Source of the DNA: Thozetella sp. PMI_491
Lineage: Eukaryota > Ascomycota > Sordariomycetes > Chaetosphaeriales > Chaetosphaeriaceae
Direction of reading: 5' to 3'
Assembly: GCA_021432635.1 (NCBI GenBank)
Contig: MU270036.1
Coordinates: forward strand, 172,580-236,579
DNA: 64,000 bases
The translations under genes were made by a program, and so were the position numbers. Each line of letters opens with the position of its first letter. Within the stretch, counting starts at the first letter, position 1. Shown here one piece after another: positions 45,091 to 57,568 of this stretch. The notes under the pieces are model-generated. The model ran no database searches. It worked only from the letters and a program-made list of their open reading frames with translations, and was not told where the DNA came from.

Positions 45091-46841
45091 TTTAAGGAAG
45101 CTATAGTCTGGATCGCCACTAGTAGGTCCCGCGTGCACCCGCGGATCTTTCCTAACGACTAACAGCTCGAGATGTGATATTGAAAGGGGATTGATTTGAC
45201 GAAAGCCGCGATTCGCGCGAGATGTGGGCACGACCAGTTCGCACTTGCGCACTTGTCAAAATGCACATAATCTGCATATTGCTCCAAGTGGCTCGCCTGC
45301 AGCCATCAGCTCCAGGCAGCGGGACGGGTTCCTCACACCCTCAAGCCATTGGTTCTAGGGCAGACAGTCTCACCCTACCTCTCCCGCTCGGTCCCCTTTT
45401 GGACAACGAGGCTGAGGGAGCCGCCTCAGGCTGCGGCAATGCATAAGTTGTCTTGGACATGAATGGGCTGCGGGCTTGCCTCGTGTATTATATTCCCCGT
45501 AGCCTTACGTGAGACTGGCTTGTTGTCGATCCCACGGGGGAGTATGAGGAACAGTAAAGCAATTGACAGGGTGTTTGTCGTAGAGCCTTGCGCCTCGTAC
45601 ATGATCGGTCTCTTCGCTGCCGTTTTCATACGTTGCCATGACGTGAGATCACCACATCTCTATTCCCAAGTGCCAGAAGACGGCATGCCTATCGGCAAGG
45701 AATATCCGATGGGCGAGCACCATCGGATGGAACACGATTCCCTCTCGGGTCTTTCGGTCGCCAGCAGACCAGCCGATAGTTAGGTAATCAGGGGTAGGTT
45801 GACCGACGTAGCATCTGCACCCATACATTCAGTGTTAGTAGAAATTTTAGTCTCGTATAATTAGTAACGTGCAAATGGGGCGATTCAACCCTGGCAGGGA
45901 AAGTGTTCAAGGCTGTAGAAGGTAGTTATCGGACCTGTCCGGCAAGCATCCGCAGTGGTGTGCTGTAAGATGGCTTCCGTCAGCCCTGAGATAGCATGCG
46001 CCGGGAATCTCAACAAGTTCGCCGTCGACCTACTCCGTACTGTAGCTAATAATCCGAAACCTAGATCAGATCGGGGCTAGAAGCCTTTTGGATCCACTTC
46101 TAGTGATCTTACATTCCTTTTTCTCCAGACTACATCCCAATCGAGAGTCATGCCCGTCGATTCGCCAGCATCTCTCTTGGCAGCATGTGCACTAGCTTGA
46201 ACCACAGCCTCTCGCATCTCCCGGGACCTTTGTCCGTGCACTCCACCGACCGTGCCATGAACCCCGGAGAAAACCTTGCTGCGGAAGGGGCATTAATCTC
46301 CTAGCTCGGCCGCCCTTGGCCAGAATGTTCTACCGGGTTCCCGTAGGCCCCTATTTTCTATCTAGCTAGCAGAGTTTGCCAGCAGCAGGCTCTGCAGACT
46401 CCATGTTTTACTGGGGGCATATTCGGCGTTTCATAGACTTGGAAGGAAAAGGCGAACGGGTTGACGCCGTTGGATTTACGGGGGCGCCGGACTGCGGTGG
46501 TAAGCGTTAAACCATCTTCGTCGCTACTGAAATCACGCAAATTGAAAACCAGGTGCATAATCGATTTTATAGTTGCTAAGCTTGCCTGGCTGTAAGGGGG
46601 TATCATGAGCCTCGGCCAAGCGCCAGCTGGCCTTGACATGTCGGCATCGCGCTGGGCCACGAATGAAAGTAATTGGATTGAAGACAGTCTGACATGTTAC
46701 AGTGGTGATACACACCTTCTGCACGTACTGCAGCTCTTCAGGCTGCGGCGACCTAAGAGCCATTGGAAGGCCCGGCCCGTCGAGTTCAGCCTGATCGTAC
46801 ACGATCTGACGGCGTCCGCGGCATCGTACCCTCCTCTTGGC
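45091..46841. other. Gene-poor 1.75-kb stretch
   Basis: No gene recognised. It includes the HET promoter. The largest frame (about 45463-45783, plus strand) lacks motifs, splice support or codon character. Confidence 0.4.
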
Positions 46842-48432
46842 TTAGTGAATTGTGACCTCGGTCGTCTTGATAACAACATTATTCCTCTTTTCGCCATCAA
46901 GAATGAATGTCTCGCTTCCGTCGTCGCTAGCATTTCCAGCCCTGATGCTTGAGTGGAAGCCACGGTCGGCGTCGGCATTGTTGTTCTCCCTGTCCATGAG
47001 CTCGAAATCTCGCCTATCCGTGCCACTCTTGACATTGTTCGAGTTGAAATGCGATCGCTTCGGGTATGACGGGTGCGTGGACTGGTGAGCGTACGAAGAC
47101 TCAAGGCCGAGGGTCTTGGCGACCAGAGGTCGGAGCATGGGGATGCAAGCGGCCACGATACCGATGCTTTGCTGCATACTGCAAAAGGAGATTGTTAGCT
47201 GTTGATTTCTGAAGGCAAACAGCAACGCATTGTTTTAAGGAGGAGCATACAGGCCAAAGAACTGAATCCAGTTATTGCTAGAAGTCGGCGTTAGCTTTGC
47301 TTGTCCACAGGACTCTTGGGACTAAATGCCCGATTCACACGTACTAGGTCTTGTCCGTTTCGCCTCGAGTCACCAGCTGGCAGACGAGCTTAACAATACC
47401 CAGAATCACAGCACTGGCATCTTTATTAATTGCTATTCTTGCCAGTCGAGGGGTTCCGAGCTTACCAGTATCCGAGGTTGAAAATGGCGATAAGATAGTA
47501 CTTTATCCGCCGCTTCATCTGGAGTGACCAGAGCATGGGAATCGGCAGAGTGGCGAAGCAGATATCAGTGAAGATGTTCAAGCCTACCAATGATTAGCTG
47601 CTAGCACCAGTAGACAAGCCATTCGGCCTGCTTTGTGGGCGGAAGAGTTACCAGTGTTGAGTGAGGCAAAGGCGTTGAGGGTGTCGCGAGGGTAGCACTT
47701 CGCCGTCTTGAAGGCGACGGTATCCCAGTGTGCTTTGATGGGATTACAGTAGGCAATGAGACTAACCCAGCCGATGACCCAGTAGCACCCGATGAAGCCT
47801 TGGAACCATTAGCTGCTTGAAAGTGTTGGCATGATGTACAAAACTCTGCGTACCGATGAATCCCCAAAGTGTCCACTGGTACCACTTGCTACGGTTGAGT
47901 CGAAGCAGCGACAACGCGATGGAAACCTTGACGAGGCAGTGGCTCGTGACCGTCATCAGGACGCCCTGGACAAAGCTCATCATGCCGTAGACCTTCATCT
48001 CTTCCGTGGTGACGGTATCTGCATGGCGACCGAGGGCGCCGTGCATTCCAGCAACGATCTGTGGGACCAACCCACCTCCCACGAGAAACATCTGGAGGCA
48101 TTAGTTAGAGTACTCGTCGAGTCAAAGACAACCATTATTGTGCGCCAGTGTTGCCTGCTGGAGTAAAAGACGTACGAGAGCGAGAACCATGACTGCATCA
48201 TCCCAGCCGAACGATTTGATCAGGCCAAAGCGGACATACACTCGAAGAGTGACGGTGAGGATTGCCAGGCCACTAACATCGCCTAGTTAGCATCGACTTT
48301 TAAGCTTTCTGAGGGCCGAGCGCGATCGGTCTTGCCCGGATTCACCCACCAGAAAGTGCCGTTGACCGCCATCATGTTGCCGAAGTTGCTATCCGCCGCG
48401 CGGGCGGGATCGACATTGGCTGGGGCCGACAT
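46842..48432 (-). CDS. Rhodopsin-like / PTH11-type seven-helix integral membrane protein
   Basis: A 371-aa membrane protein in eight exons: 48432-48350, 48272-48176, 48091-47854, 47798-47652, 47583-47466, 47413-47345, 47277-47251 and 47178-46842. All phases agree. Family blocks are VTLRVYVRFG, SFGWDDAVMVLA, the second-loop segment AGMHGALGRHADTV, CYWVIGWVSLIAYCNPIKAHWD, LNIFTDICFATLPIPMLWSL, MKRRIKYYLIAIFNLGY and NNWIQFFGLMQQSIGIVAACIPMLRPL. This is the fungal rhodopsin-domain family related to PTH11-type receptors, but it lacks an N-terminal CFEM domain. The cytosolic tail (about 100 residues) is polar and charged. A sensor or membrane-organising role is likely. The first donor (GTGGGT) is the least certain junction. 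Confidence 0.85.
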
Positions 48433-50140
48433 TGTGATCGTCGTTGCGTAAGACCAGACAGTATCCAGAAAACCTGGGGTGAAAGGTCCAGGCTACATCG
48501 ATGAGGGCACCAAGATCGTAAATACCATTGAGAGCATGCCTCTCCTGGCAGCCCTTGTCTTTCTCTTGGCAGCCCTTGTCTTTCTCTTTTTTCCCCTCCC
48601 CTTCGTCTCATTACCTCTTCCCCTCTCTGCAATCTCGACCTCTTCCAGGTTCCTTGCAGGCAGTCAAGCGGTCTAAACCGTTTCGACGAAAATGGGGCTC
48701 CAGCGGGGGTATCATCGCGTCTCTTTTCAAAGAGTACACGGAGGATGCGTAAACTAAAGAGAGATTCCGCCCGAGATAGCCAGACTTTTTGCTGAATGGT
48801 ACGCCGGTCTGCGTACCCCGAGCATGGGCTTTACTTACGCCAGGGCTGTGCTGGACAGGAGTCTCGCCCTCAGGGTCGGAACGTTGCAGCAATTAGCAAG
48901 GCAACTCAACTGCAAGGTAGTGGCTTGGCAGCCGTCTGACACACTATGTTTGTCTCAGCTCCAGCATACTACTGAGCAGATGGAGTGGCTAGCCTTAGTC
49001 GCTGTATCCACCATTTGTTGTTTTATTCGATTAGGCAACTTTCCCTGTAGGCACTGGCGGGACTTGGCGCCCCATAACCCAGGATTATGCAGAAACTAAG
49101 CTATATAGAGAAGGCCAAAGACTGGCTGGAGACTCCAGAGGATTGATCGTTGAGGCATACAGTACACCCTAGCTTACCTAGCCCCGGCACTGAGCCCCAT
49201 TTGGGGAGTGGGTGCGACTATAGCACTGTAGGTCCATCATTCGAATATCCATAGATCTTCATATGTTACGGGTAGTCCCCGCCCTCTCGGCTTGTGGGCG
49301 ACCATCGGGACAGCTCGCAACCTGCTCTCATCCTGGGTTGCCGCCTTCACCGATTTGGGACCATGAGGAATAGCAAGCGGGTAGATCGTACCAGTTGGGC
49401 AAACTAGCATTCGTTAGTTGTTGACCCGGTGGCCTGGGGGGAGGCGGGTGCTTGCCGCCTTGGTTGGGTCGAGGGGGAGTTGCCAAGACAGTCGGGAACG
49501 CATTCTCTGGTACCGCTGGAGAGTATGTGACCGGATCGGGGCACGACATACTGCAGGAGCCCCCCCCCCCCCCCCTCCTTAAATGTTGCGCCCCCGATCC
49601 TTCATCCAAAACAATGAGGTACTGTACTCGGGGCTCGACTTCAGACCTGGTTATCTTGCGTTACAAGGGAGGGCTCCAGGCTTTCTTAAAGGGGGCCATG
49701 GCCTCGTTGCATGGCATGGCCAGGTCCCTGTCGTTCACTGCACCGGTGCACGTTGCCACGCGCACTATAACCAGCGAGTGAAGCGACCGGCGCAGCCGCC
49801 TCGCATTTCGCGCTTCGGGAACCCGCTTCCGATTCGTCCTGGGAAATCTCCCACCAAAGTCTCTTTGCGAATTAGCCGGAGGGGCTCAAAAATCAATACA
49901 TAATAGAACACCCCTTGCCTATTAGCGGAGCCATGGAAAAGGAGTGCAGAGCTCGCTAACAAATGGGCGGGAATAGCTAGGATTTATTGACGACTGGACC
50001 CCCTGGCCATCGCCGAGCGACTTAAATACATTTCCACGTGGCGATCTGCATGTTCGGTTCCGTTCTTCCTTCCTTATCCCCAACCTTCTGTCACTCCTTT
50101 GCCCTTTGCATCTCCCAACCACATAGCGAGCCCCGCTACA
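48433..50140. promoter_or_regulatory. Divergent 1.7-kb region between the rhodopsin-like and tyrosinase genes
   Basis: Holds a two-unit 21-bp tandem repeat (about 48543-48585; unit ctggcagcccttgtctttctc), a run of about 17 C near 49560-49576, and a TATA-like ttaaatacat at about 50022-50031, some 110 bases before the tyrosinase ATG. No gene recognised. Confidence 0.45.
48543..48585 (+). repeat. Two-copy 21-bp tandem repeat
   Basis: Two adjacent copies of tggcagcccttgtctttctc with only the first base differing, in the 5' leader of the rhodopsin-like gene. Probably a replication-slippage duplication. Confidence 0.7.
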
Positions 50141-51665
50141 ATGCGCTTGACCAAGACCTTCCTCCCGGCCCTGCTGGTGGCCTGTGGCGTGGTCTCTGCC
50201 GCCCCGGCCCCCCAGGACACCACCGTGGTCTCTGGTGATGACATGAACATAGATGACTTCCAGGATTTGGCCATACAAACCCTGGAGGCGGCTCAGAAGA
50301 AGCGAGCCGTTGGCACCAACAACATTGGGAAGTGCACTCTCGCTAACGCTCGTGTCCGTCGGGACTGGTGAGTACTCGCACCGATGCATCTCTTGGCAAG
50401 CCGCCGGCTCTGACTAGGAGAGGTAGGGAGTATCTGTCCAAGCCCGAGAGGAAGGAGTACATCCGGGCCGTACAGTGCCTCTGGAAGCTGCCGACCCGGA
50501 ACCCCGAGTTCTCGGCTGCTCAGAACTACTTTGATGACTTCGTCGCCGTCCACGTCAACCAGACGGATTACATCCACGAGACGGGCAACTTTCTCACCTG
50601 GCACCGTTACCTGATGCACCTGTGGGAGGAGGCCCTCCGCAACGAGTGCGGGTACAAGGGCACTCTTCCCTACTGGAACTGGTTCAAGCACCAGGATGAC
50701 CTGAACAAGTCGCCCGTCTTCGACGGCAGTGACACCAGTCTGGGTGGCGACGGCGAGTTCTTCGCCCACAACGGTAGCATTGCTGGCAACGGCCTAGTCT
50801 GGCTCCCCTCTGGCGCCGGTGGTGGTGTGAGTGGCGATTTTCCTAACTCCCCGCGACTTCCCTGCTTTTGTCTTGATCCAGACATGTTGCAGTCGTCTCG
50901 CTTTTGATGGAACGGCAGCGTCTCCAGCCTCTTTTTTAACCTTGCGAGATTGCCTCGGAGTTTTCGCTAACGTTCCATGCCCCGCAGTGTGTGAAGTCTG
51001 GTCCTTTCATGAAGTAAGTGTAGCGCGGTCTTGGCCATGCAACCAATGTTGCGGTTTACTAACCGTTGCAACAGCTTCACCATCAACCTTGGCCCTGTCC
51101 GCCCCGCCATGCGAGGATACGAGCCCACCATGCCGAATCAACTGTCGTACAACCCTCGCTGCCCGCGCCGTGACTTGACCATGGCTGCGTCTGCCACCTT
51201 CACGGCTGAGAACCTTCGGAAGATCCTGACCGGCGAATTTTCGCACACTGTCCAGGAGTTCCAGGAAGAGCTGCAGGGGCCCCTGGGCACCCTTCGTATG
51301 CAGTAGGTACCCCCCAAATCTCCCTCACTTTCCCCGAGGATCCTTGTTTCTGACCAGATGCGCTCCACAGTGGCGCTGGCCACTACGCCATGGGAGGTGA
51401 CGGTTCGGACGTCTTCTCGTCGCTCAACGATCCTGCCTTCTACCTGCACCATGCCATGCTTGACCGTGTGTACTGGATCTGGCAGATCCTTCACCCCTGC
51501 CAGGCCAAGACCATCTCTGGTACCCGCACCTTCCGGAACAACATTCCTAGCGACAATGCAACCGTCGATGACCTTCTCGACATGAAGAAGCTCGGCCCTG
51601 CCCTCCCCATCAAGGACATGTTCGACACGCTGAGCGGCTCGCCTCTCTGCTACATCTACCTCTAA
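50141..51665 (+). CDS. Secreted tyrosinase / polyphenol oxidase (short type)
   Basis: A 394-aa type-3 copper oxidase in five exons: 50141-50367, 50418-50826, 50988-51013, 51075-51302 and 51371-51665. Signal peptide MRLTKTFLPALLVACGVVSA, then a propeptide-like stretch ending AQKKRAVG, a Kex2-type dibasic site at about 54-55. The CuA ligands are His 121, 129 and 138 in AVHVNQTDYIHETGN and FLTWHRYLM. CuB ligands are His 297, 301 and 324 in HGAGHYAMGG and DPAFYLHHAMLDRVYWIWQ. The 26-base third exon encodes CVKSGPFMN. The family oxidises monophenols or o-diphenols to quinones. Length is that of short secreted fungal tyrosinases; no C-terminal inhibitory domain is present. Upstream DNA has a TATA-like element. 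Confidence 0.94.
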
Positions 51666-53595
51666 ACTCCCACTAGAAAATCCAGGGCTGGCTGCCCGCC
51701 TATATCATGATCGATAGCATTACCACTAGGAGATATCCTTAATTCCTCGGCGAAGCCAACAGATCCCTTGGACTGTCCCATGCCTGTTTGCTCGCACCGA
51801 AGAGGGAATATCTATGTTGATGTGTAACAAGTCGATGGAGTTTACAATATATAAAATCTACTAAGTCTTGCTCCCTCCCCGGGAGCCACCCTGACTCATC
51901 GTACCCTAATTTGCTGCCCCGAGAACTGTTATTCGTGACGGAATGCTGTAGGCGAGGAGTCTTGGGAGGCCAAGCCGTTCGGCTCACCAGGCCAGCAGCA
52001 AGCGAAAACGCCACCGAACAAGACATGCACTCGGATCCGGTCGGTCGGGATTCGCGCAGGGGGACGAGAGGGTTCCCAGAAACAGATTCGCGGCACCCGC
52101 ATGCGTGAGCCGAGACAACAGCTGCTGAAGGAAATAATACGGCTTCGCCGCTGGGGCTGGCGGAATGTCAATGCCAAGCGACAAGCGCCCATTGCCAAGC
52201 GCCAAGGAGCCAGGAGCCCATGCTGATCCGAACCCCTGTTTGATTGTTGCCGCGTCACCTGAGCACCATGGTTTGTCTCGAAAACTAATCTACAGGTCAA
52301 ATACCAATAGTAAATGCAAAGTGCCTTAGAACATATACAGTCTTTCATCCACGGTGGAAACTCGTTGCTTGCCTCTCACGAATGCTAGTTTTTTTTTTCG
52401 GGCGTTACACAAACTTGGAATCTCCCGACAAGGCCGGTACTTACGGCGCCTAGGATTGCCTTGAAGTTGTAAGCGCCTACCCAAAGTAAGGTTAAGGTTG
52501 AGAAAAATTCTACCGTGCTTCGGTCTATTAGGTCCGCAGAGGGGCGGTTTATCCCGACTATGCGGGCCGAAATGTCCAGGGGTCCGCCGAAGACAAGACA
52601 ACACAAGCTCACAGTTTCCACCTTCCTCCTTGCGCTAGAGTTACGAGAGCGCAAGGTGGAACTGCCGGGGACAGAGGTAGGCATCCACATTCCGTCTTCC
52701 CCATCAACGCACCAGCTAGAATCATATTAGATTGCTCACTAGCTGGCTGCAACTCCCGGGGGCTAGGGCGCGGACTCCAGTCTTAACCAAGCTCGGCGAT
52801 ATGAAGCACCACTGATGACCCTGGAGGTGCCGGTCGCGAGGAGAATAACGAAACAGGCCGAAATGCTAGCGCGGGTAATAAATCTTTCCAACTTTTGCAC
52901 GAAAATATCAGTTCGCATCCTGTTACGAATACCCTAACTCCCATGGGAAGGGACGAATCCATCGACTCAAGGCACATCGACATCGGATATTTACCAATTC
53001 GAGCTTATCTCCTCCTGCCTGGCGAGGTTCGCATCTCGCACTTAGCTTGTGAAACTCTCGTAATCAAAGGGGAGGGTCAGCCCCGAGCTAAAGTTCTAGA
53101 CCGATCCAAACCTAGGCCGAATGGATACGTAGGGTAGCAGTGATGGTGTATATATAGCATGGCTCCCCAGGGGGGGTTCAATTCCCACTCGGTGAGCGCA
53201 CGGCTAACCCGCCAGGCTGCGGGATCTTCCTAGCCGGGAATAGCTGGGAAAGTCCGAGCACCTAAATAACCATAATAATTGCGACACCATTGCACATCAA
53301 CGACAGAAAATGGACTAGCGTACTAAACAAGGGATTAAGAGCCATTAAGAGCCATTAAAACGGGAAGGAAAGAAGCATCAAGTTGTAAGCTGTTTGCCTC
53401 ATATCAACACTACAGACAAAGTAAACAGCGCAAAAGTTTATTTCCTGGACAGGGGCGGTCAAGTAATATTCTAGCGAGCCACCTGTGCGTTGCGATTGGC
53501 TACCTTACAGTCTCGCCAACATTTGAGGGAGTACAGCTAGCCTCCCCGCAGAGTTCAAGGCGATGCAACATGCCTGTGCACGCTAGATTATTAGA
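51666..53595. other. Gene-poor 1.9-kb stretch
   Basis: Convergent 3' sides of the tyrosinase and the second MFS gene. No gene, no tRNA and no long repeat seen. A 10-bp doublet (agccattaag) occurs at about 53340-53360. Confidence 0.4.
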
Positions 53596-55577
53596 TCAAT
53601 ATACGTAGAAGTTGGTGGTGTCCGGGTCTTCCTCGCGCATCTTCTTGTTTGTCCTCTGCAGCATGATTCTCATGGCCCAGGCGCAGACTATGACGCCCGC
53701 GGAGAATGCAATTGACGAGCTCATGGCGGTCACAAACAAGGGTGCACCCGAGTCCGGCCACAGATATGGTGTGTATACCGCGGACAGGTTGCCAAACGTG
53801 TTACATAGCGCCAGGGCAACCGCTTTCTTCTCGTCTGATTGGCCTTGGACGCTAGACACCCAGCCTAAGATAATGGTGTTTACCCCGTAACTGCATGAAA
53901 CGACTGGAAGGTTGTTAGCTAAGGGCTCATCTCTAGGTTAGAGCATCTCGGGAATAATCCGTGCCCAGGATACTACTAGGCACATACTCGCTCACAAATC
54001 CTCAAGAGGAAGGAGGCGGGAGCACTTACAAACCATCACGCCAAAGTATCGAACCCAAGTGTGGGTTGTTGCGACGCAGATAGCAAAGTCGGCGATAGCT
54101 AGAACCTTTGAGATGGTGGTGTGCCACGTCCGCTCGTTCATGCGGCCACTGCTCCAGCCGAGAAATATAGTAACGAAGGCGGCGAGGATATAGGGAGGAC
54201 ACGTCAAGATTAAGGCCGTCGTAGTGTTCAACCCGAGCTCCTTGATTAGGGTCGGGATGAAGTTCTTGAAGCCATTCGCGGATAAGTGGAGGCAATCCAT
54301 GAGGCAGAAGAGCCAAGTCTTCGGGTCAGCGCACGCTTCGCGCAGGCCAGTCCAAACGTTTGTGCCGGCTTCGCGGCGGTGGGTGACATCCTTGGCAATA
54401 CGGCGGTCTCACAACCGAGTCAGCATACATAAAATCGACACGGTATTTCGCGAGGTACGGCGCGGGTAGACTTACCGGCAAGTTCTCGCTCCTCGGCAGT
54501 CAGCCACCAGGTTGTCTTCGGAGTATCCGGTAAAAGAAAGAACGAGATGAGAGCTACAAAGATGGAGATCGCGCCTTGAATGATAAATACCCTATCCGTC
54601 GGTTAACACTTTGTAATGCTGCAACAGGAACCAAGTCGCTTGCCATTGCCATCCCGCAAGTCCCATCTTCCCTCCCAGATTGGTGAAAATGGGGGCCGAC
54701 ATCAGGCCAGCAAAAGCACTCGCGGCCATGGTACCTGTGTAGAAGATAGATATTCTTGTGGCAATTTCTTTTCGAGTGTAGAACATGCTTAGCATATAGA
54801 GGGCTCCGGGGTAGAACTATACCAACCATTAGGTTTCTCGTCCGTTGGACTCTGTTTGTGGCAAACGGAAAAAAGATGGTACAAGGTTTGGAACTATACC
54901 GGAGATTCAACAATTCCAAGCAACAGTCGGCATACCAGCATGGTATGGTAATCGTGGGCTTTGTAGGTTAACAGACTAACAACCGACCATGCCACCATGA
55001 AACCTGCAGACAGCTTTATCAGCGAGCATAGAGATGAAGTGATTCGGCTGGATGCACACACCTGCCATATACCAAGAAGGCCGAACACGACTGAGGAGCA
55101 TGTTGGACGGAACCTGCCCCCCTAAATATCCTACAAATAGAATGGATACGCATGTATTGTATTCGGTGCCCTTGAGGTTCAGGTCTTGTGCCAGCGTGTT
55201 GAGCTTGCCGTTGATCATCGCGTTTCGGTCGAGAAAGTTGAGGAAGTACATGACCCATAGGATCGGCTGAAACAGGTGTTAATAGATGGCCCCCAATCGT
55301 TATCATACTGCCCAGGGAGCCAAGGTAGGAGAAGGAGGAAGAGAGATGAACCCCCCCCCTAGGGCTTCAAGGCACTCACCATCATCCATAGGTCGAGCTT
55401 TCTCACAAGAGCGATTTCCGCGGGATCAGTCTTCTTGTGGCTGCCGAACGCGTCTATATCAACCTTGCCTGTACAGGTTTTAAGATGTTCTTCGTGCTCA
55501 TATTGAATGGTATTGTTGGCAACTTCTTGGTTGGTCTTCTCGCTGTCCACTCGGGACTCTTCAGTGGTGGCTGCCAT
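53596..55577 (-). CDS. MFS transporter, Dal5/allantoate-permease type
   Basis: A 493-aa carrier in seven exons: 55577-55380, 55266-55062, 55003-54900, 54816-54644, 54591-54476, 54407-54030 and 53903-53596. Junctions rebuild LDLWMM|PILWVMYFLNFLDRNAM, GIVESP|FYPGALYML, GWQ|WVFIIQGAIS, TAEERELA|DRRIAKDV and GVMV|FVSCSYGVNTIILGW. The fourth intron starts GCAAGC, a GC-AG intron, with a tgttaac branch. About twelve membrane segments and the conserved LWPDSGAP near the C-terminus place it with the first MFS gene of this window. Substrate is probably a small organic anion. It is divergent from the dehydrogenase at 56323, which may act on the imported compound. Confidence 0.9.
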
Positions 55578-56322
55578 CTTACACCAAGGTGTAACTGCCT
55601 TTATCAAGCAATATTTCGCTGCAAAGGAAATGCCCCGAGAAAAGAAGAAGCTGATAGCTCTCCTCTTCTCAATAAAGAGGAACAGGGAGGTCTATATACC
55701 CACTCTCAGGAAGTTTGCATGCCAACCACACTCAGGCCATGTAACTGGTCATCCCCACGGGGTAGCTCTTTAGCGTGGGCTGGGCAAGCGAATGAAGTTG
55801 GTATCTCTTCATGCGTTTCTACACCATTAGTCGGAGGATACTGTGATACATTGCAGAGGAGATTGAGACGATGCAGGCTCGGAAGCAAAGGCGAGCACCC
55901 TCGGACCATTCGTACGAAGTGAAAAGGGGCTTGGGCGGTTTAGTCGACCTGCTTTGCGGGGAAGTGGAGAATAGCGTTGTTAGATTGCCCTGTGAGGAGC
56001 AACATTCCCCCAAACGCTGGGGGCCCCGGACCCAACAAAGCTAGGGAACACTCGGTGATGTGTCCGATCATGCATGTCCTCCGACGATTGCCGACGCCAA
56101 GTAGACCGAGGCTCACACATCGTTGTTCACTGTTCGGAAAGCAGGTCCGGTAGTAGTTCTCCGCTCTCCCGAATATGCAGTCATTGCAGGGAATGTAATG
56201 GTGGTAGTTATCTGGTTTTGTCAAATATAAAGGGACAGGGAGGGCTGCAGGACGAGTTGGAGAAATCCTCCCCACGCCACACCATTTCCGCTAAACCGCA
56301 AACCCCCTCCAAGACCACCACA
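55578..56322. promoter_or_regulatory. Shared divergent promoter of MFS and dehydrogenase genes
   Basis: A 745-base gap between opposite start codons. An open frame from 56074 runs into the dehydrogenase but lacks conserved residues before the Met at 56323. No other gene recognised. Confidence 0.45.
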
Positions 56323-57444
56323 ATGACTAAGCCTGAGTTTTCCATTCTTGTTATCGGCGGCGATGGCATCGGGCCCGAGGTTTGCGATGAGGCCACGGCT
56401 GTGCTAGAGCTACTCGGCTCGCTCCCCAACAGCCGCGCCACCTTCAAGTTCATCCACAGGCCGTTTGGCGGCTGTTCCATCGACCAGCATGGCGTCTCCG
56501 TCACAGAAGAGACTCTGGAGCAAGGCCGAAAGTCCGACGCTATCCTTATGGGCTCTGTCGGCGGGCCGAAGTGGGACGGCATGCGACACGGGTTCCAGGG
56601 GCCCGAGGGCGCCACGCTGCGCCTCCGCGAGGTGACCGATGTCTATGCAAATATCCGACCGTGCGAGTACTTCCCCGGCGGCCGCACCCCGTTGAAGGAG
56701 GAGGTCGTCAAAGGTACCAAGTTCATCGTGCTCCGAGAAAACTGCGGCGGAGCCTTCTACGGACCCAAGACAGAGGAGCCCGATTACGCATCGGACCTGT
56801 GGTCTTACAAGAAGTCCGAGATTCAGAGGATCGCGCGTATGGCTGCGCACCTTGCCATGTCAGACGCCGTGCCTGTGAAGCGCGTCATCAGCTGCGACAA
56901 GGACAATGTTCTTGCGACGTCCCGCCTTTGGCGCCGGGTCGTCCAAGAGACCATCACCAACGAGTTCCCAGAAGTTGAGTTGGTGCACCAACTGGCCGAC
57001 AGCGCGACCACGCTGATGATGATGAAGCCGACCATGTTCAACGGAGTCATCGTCGCCGATAACACCTTTGGCGACATCCTCTCGGACTTGGCCGGCGTGA
57101 TCCCTGGGACCCTGGGCGTGCTCCCGTCGGCGTGCTTGGCCGACATCCCCTGTCAGAAGTGGGGGGACAAGCCTACCAAAGGGTTCTACGAGCCAGTGCA
57201 CGGATCTGCGCCGGACATCGCCGGGCAGGGAATTGCGAACCCAGTCGGCGCCATTCTTAGTGCCGCCCTGCTCCTTCGATATAGCTTTGCCTTGGAGGAG
57301 GAAGCCAAGGCCGTGGAGGGTGCCGTTTCGATGGCGTTGAACGCGGGGATCAAGACGAAGGATATGAACGGCACGGCGTCGACCAAGGAGATGGGAAATG
57401 CCATTAGAGAATACCTCACGAAGATTATGACGGTCCCTAACTAG
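56323..57444 (+). CDS. Isopropylmalate/tartrate-dehydrogenase-family beta-decarboxylating dehydrogenase
   Basis: A single-exon 373-aa NAD- and Mg-dependent enzyme that oxidises and decarboxylates 2-hydroxyacids. Motifs: ILVIGGDGIGPEV at the N-terminus; LMGSVGGPKWD; the substrate-arginine helix LRLREVTDVYANIRPCE; FIVLRENCGGAFYG; SCDKDNVLATSRLWR with the catalytic Lys; the metal-binding ADNTFGDILSDLAG; and YEPVHGSAPDIAGQGIANPVG for NAD. Length and all key residues fit an active enzyme. Leucine-pathway Leu2 of fungi usually starts GGDHCGPEV, whereas this copy has GGDGIGPEV and altered substrate-loop residues, so it is likely a paralog with a dedicated role (isopropylmalate, malate or tartrate analogue). 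The Met at 56323 is used, not the longer upstream frame. Confidence 0.88.
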   Translation: MTKPEFSILVIGGDGIGPEVCDEATAVLELLGSLPNSRATFKFIHRPFGGCSIDQHGVSVTEETLEQGRKSDAILMGSVGGPKWDGMRHGFQGPEGATLRLREVTDVYANIRPCEYFPGGRTPLKEEVVKGTKFIVLRENCGGAFYGPKTEEPDYASDLWSYKKSEIQRIARMAAHLAMSDAVPVKRVISCDKDNVLATSRLWRRVVQETITNEFPEVELVHQLADSATTLMMMKPTMFNGVIVADNTFGDILSDLAGVIPGTLGVLPSACLADIPCQKWGDKPTKGFYEPVHGSAPDIAGQGIANPVGAILSAALLLRYSFALEEEAKAVEGAVSMALNAGIKTKDMNGTASTKEMGNAIREYLTKIMTVPN

Positions 57445-57568
57445 ACAACTATGTGTCAAGTATATGTAGCAGGTAGTATGATAGACTGTTAACGAGTTCA
57501 GGCAGCACCAGAGCTGCTTACTAGTAAGCCACCTTGCGAGTTTAAGTCTGGTATACTCCCAAGGTTCA

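Noticed and set aside
45091-45252. N-terminal extension of the HET protein
   Set aside because: The frame is open but has no ATG at its head; 45090 is the first usable Met.
49558-49578. Poly-C run as a regulatory site
   Set aside because: A simple homopolymer in non-coding DNA with no partner structure; its length may also be unreliable.
53165-53200. TpsiC-loop-like ggttcaattcccac
   Set aside because: No matching acceptor stem, D-arm or anticodon arm can be formed upstream, so not a tRNA.
56074-56322. 83-residue N-terminal extension of the IPMDH-family enzyme
   Set aside because: The extra residues are unlike any family member, and ATG 56323 precedes the conserved first strand directly.
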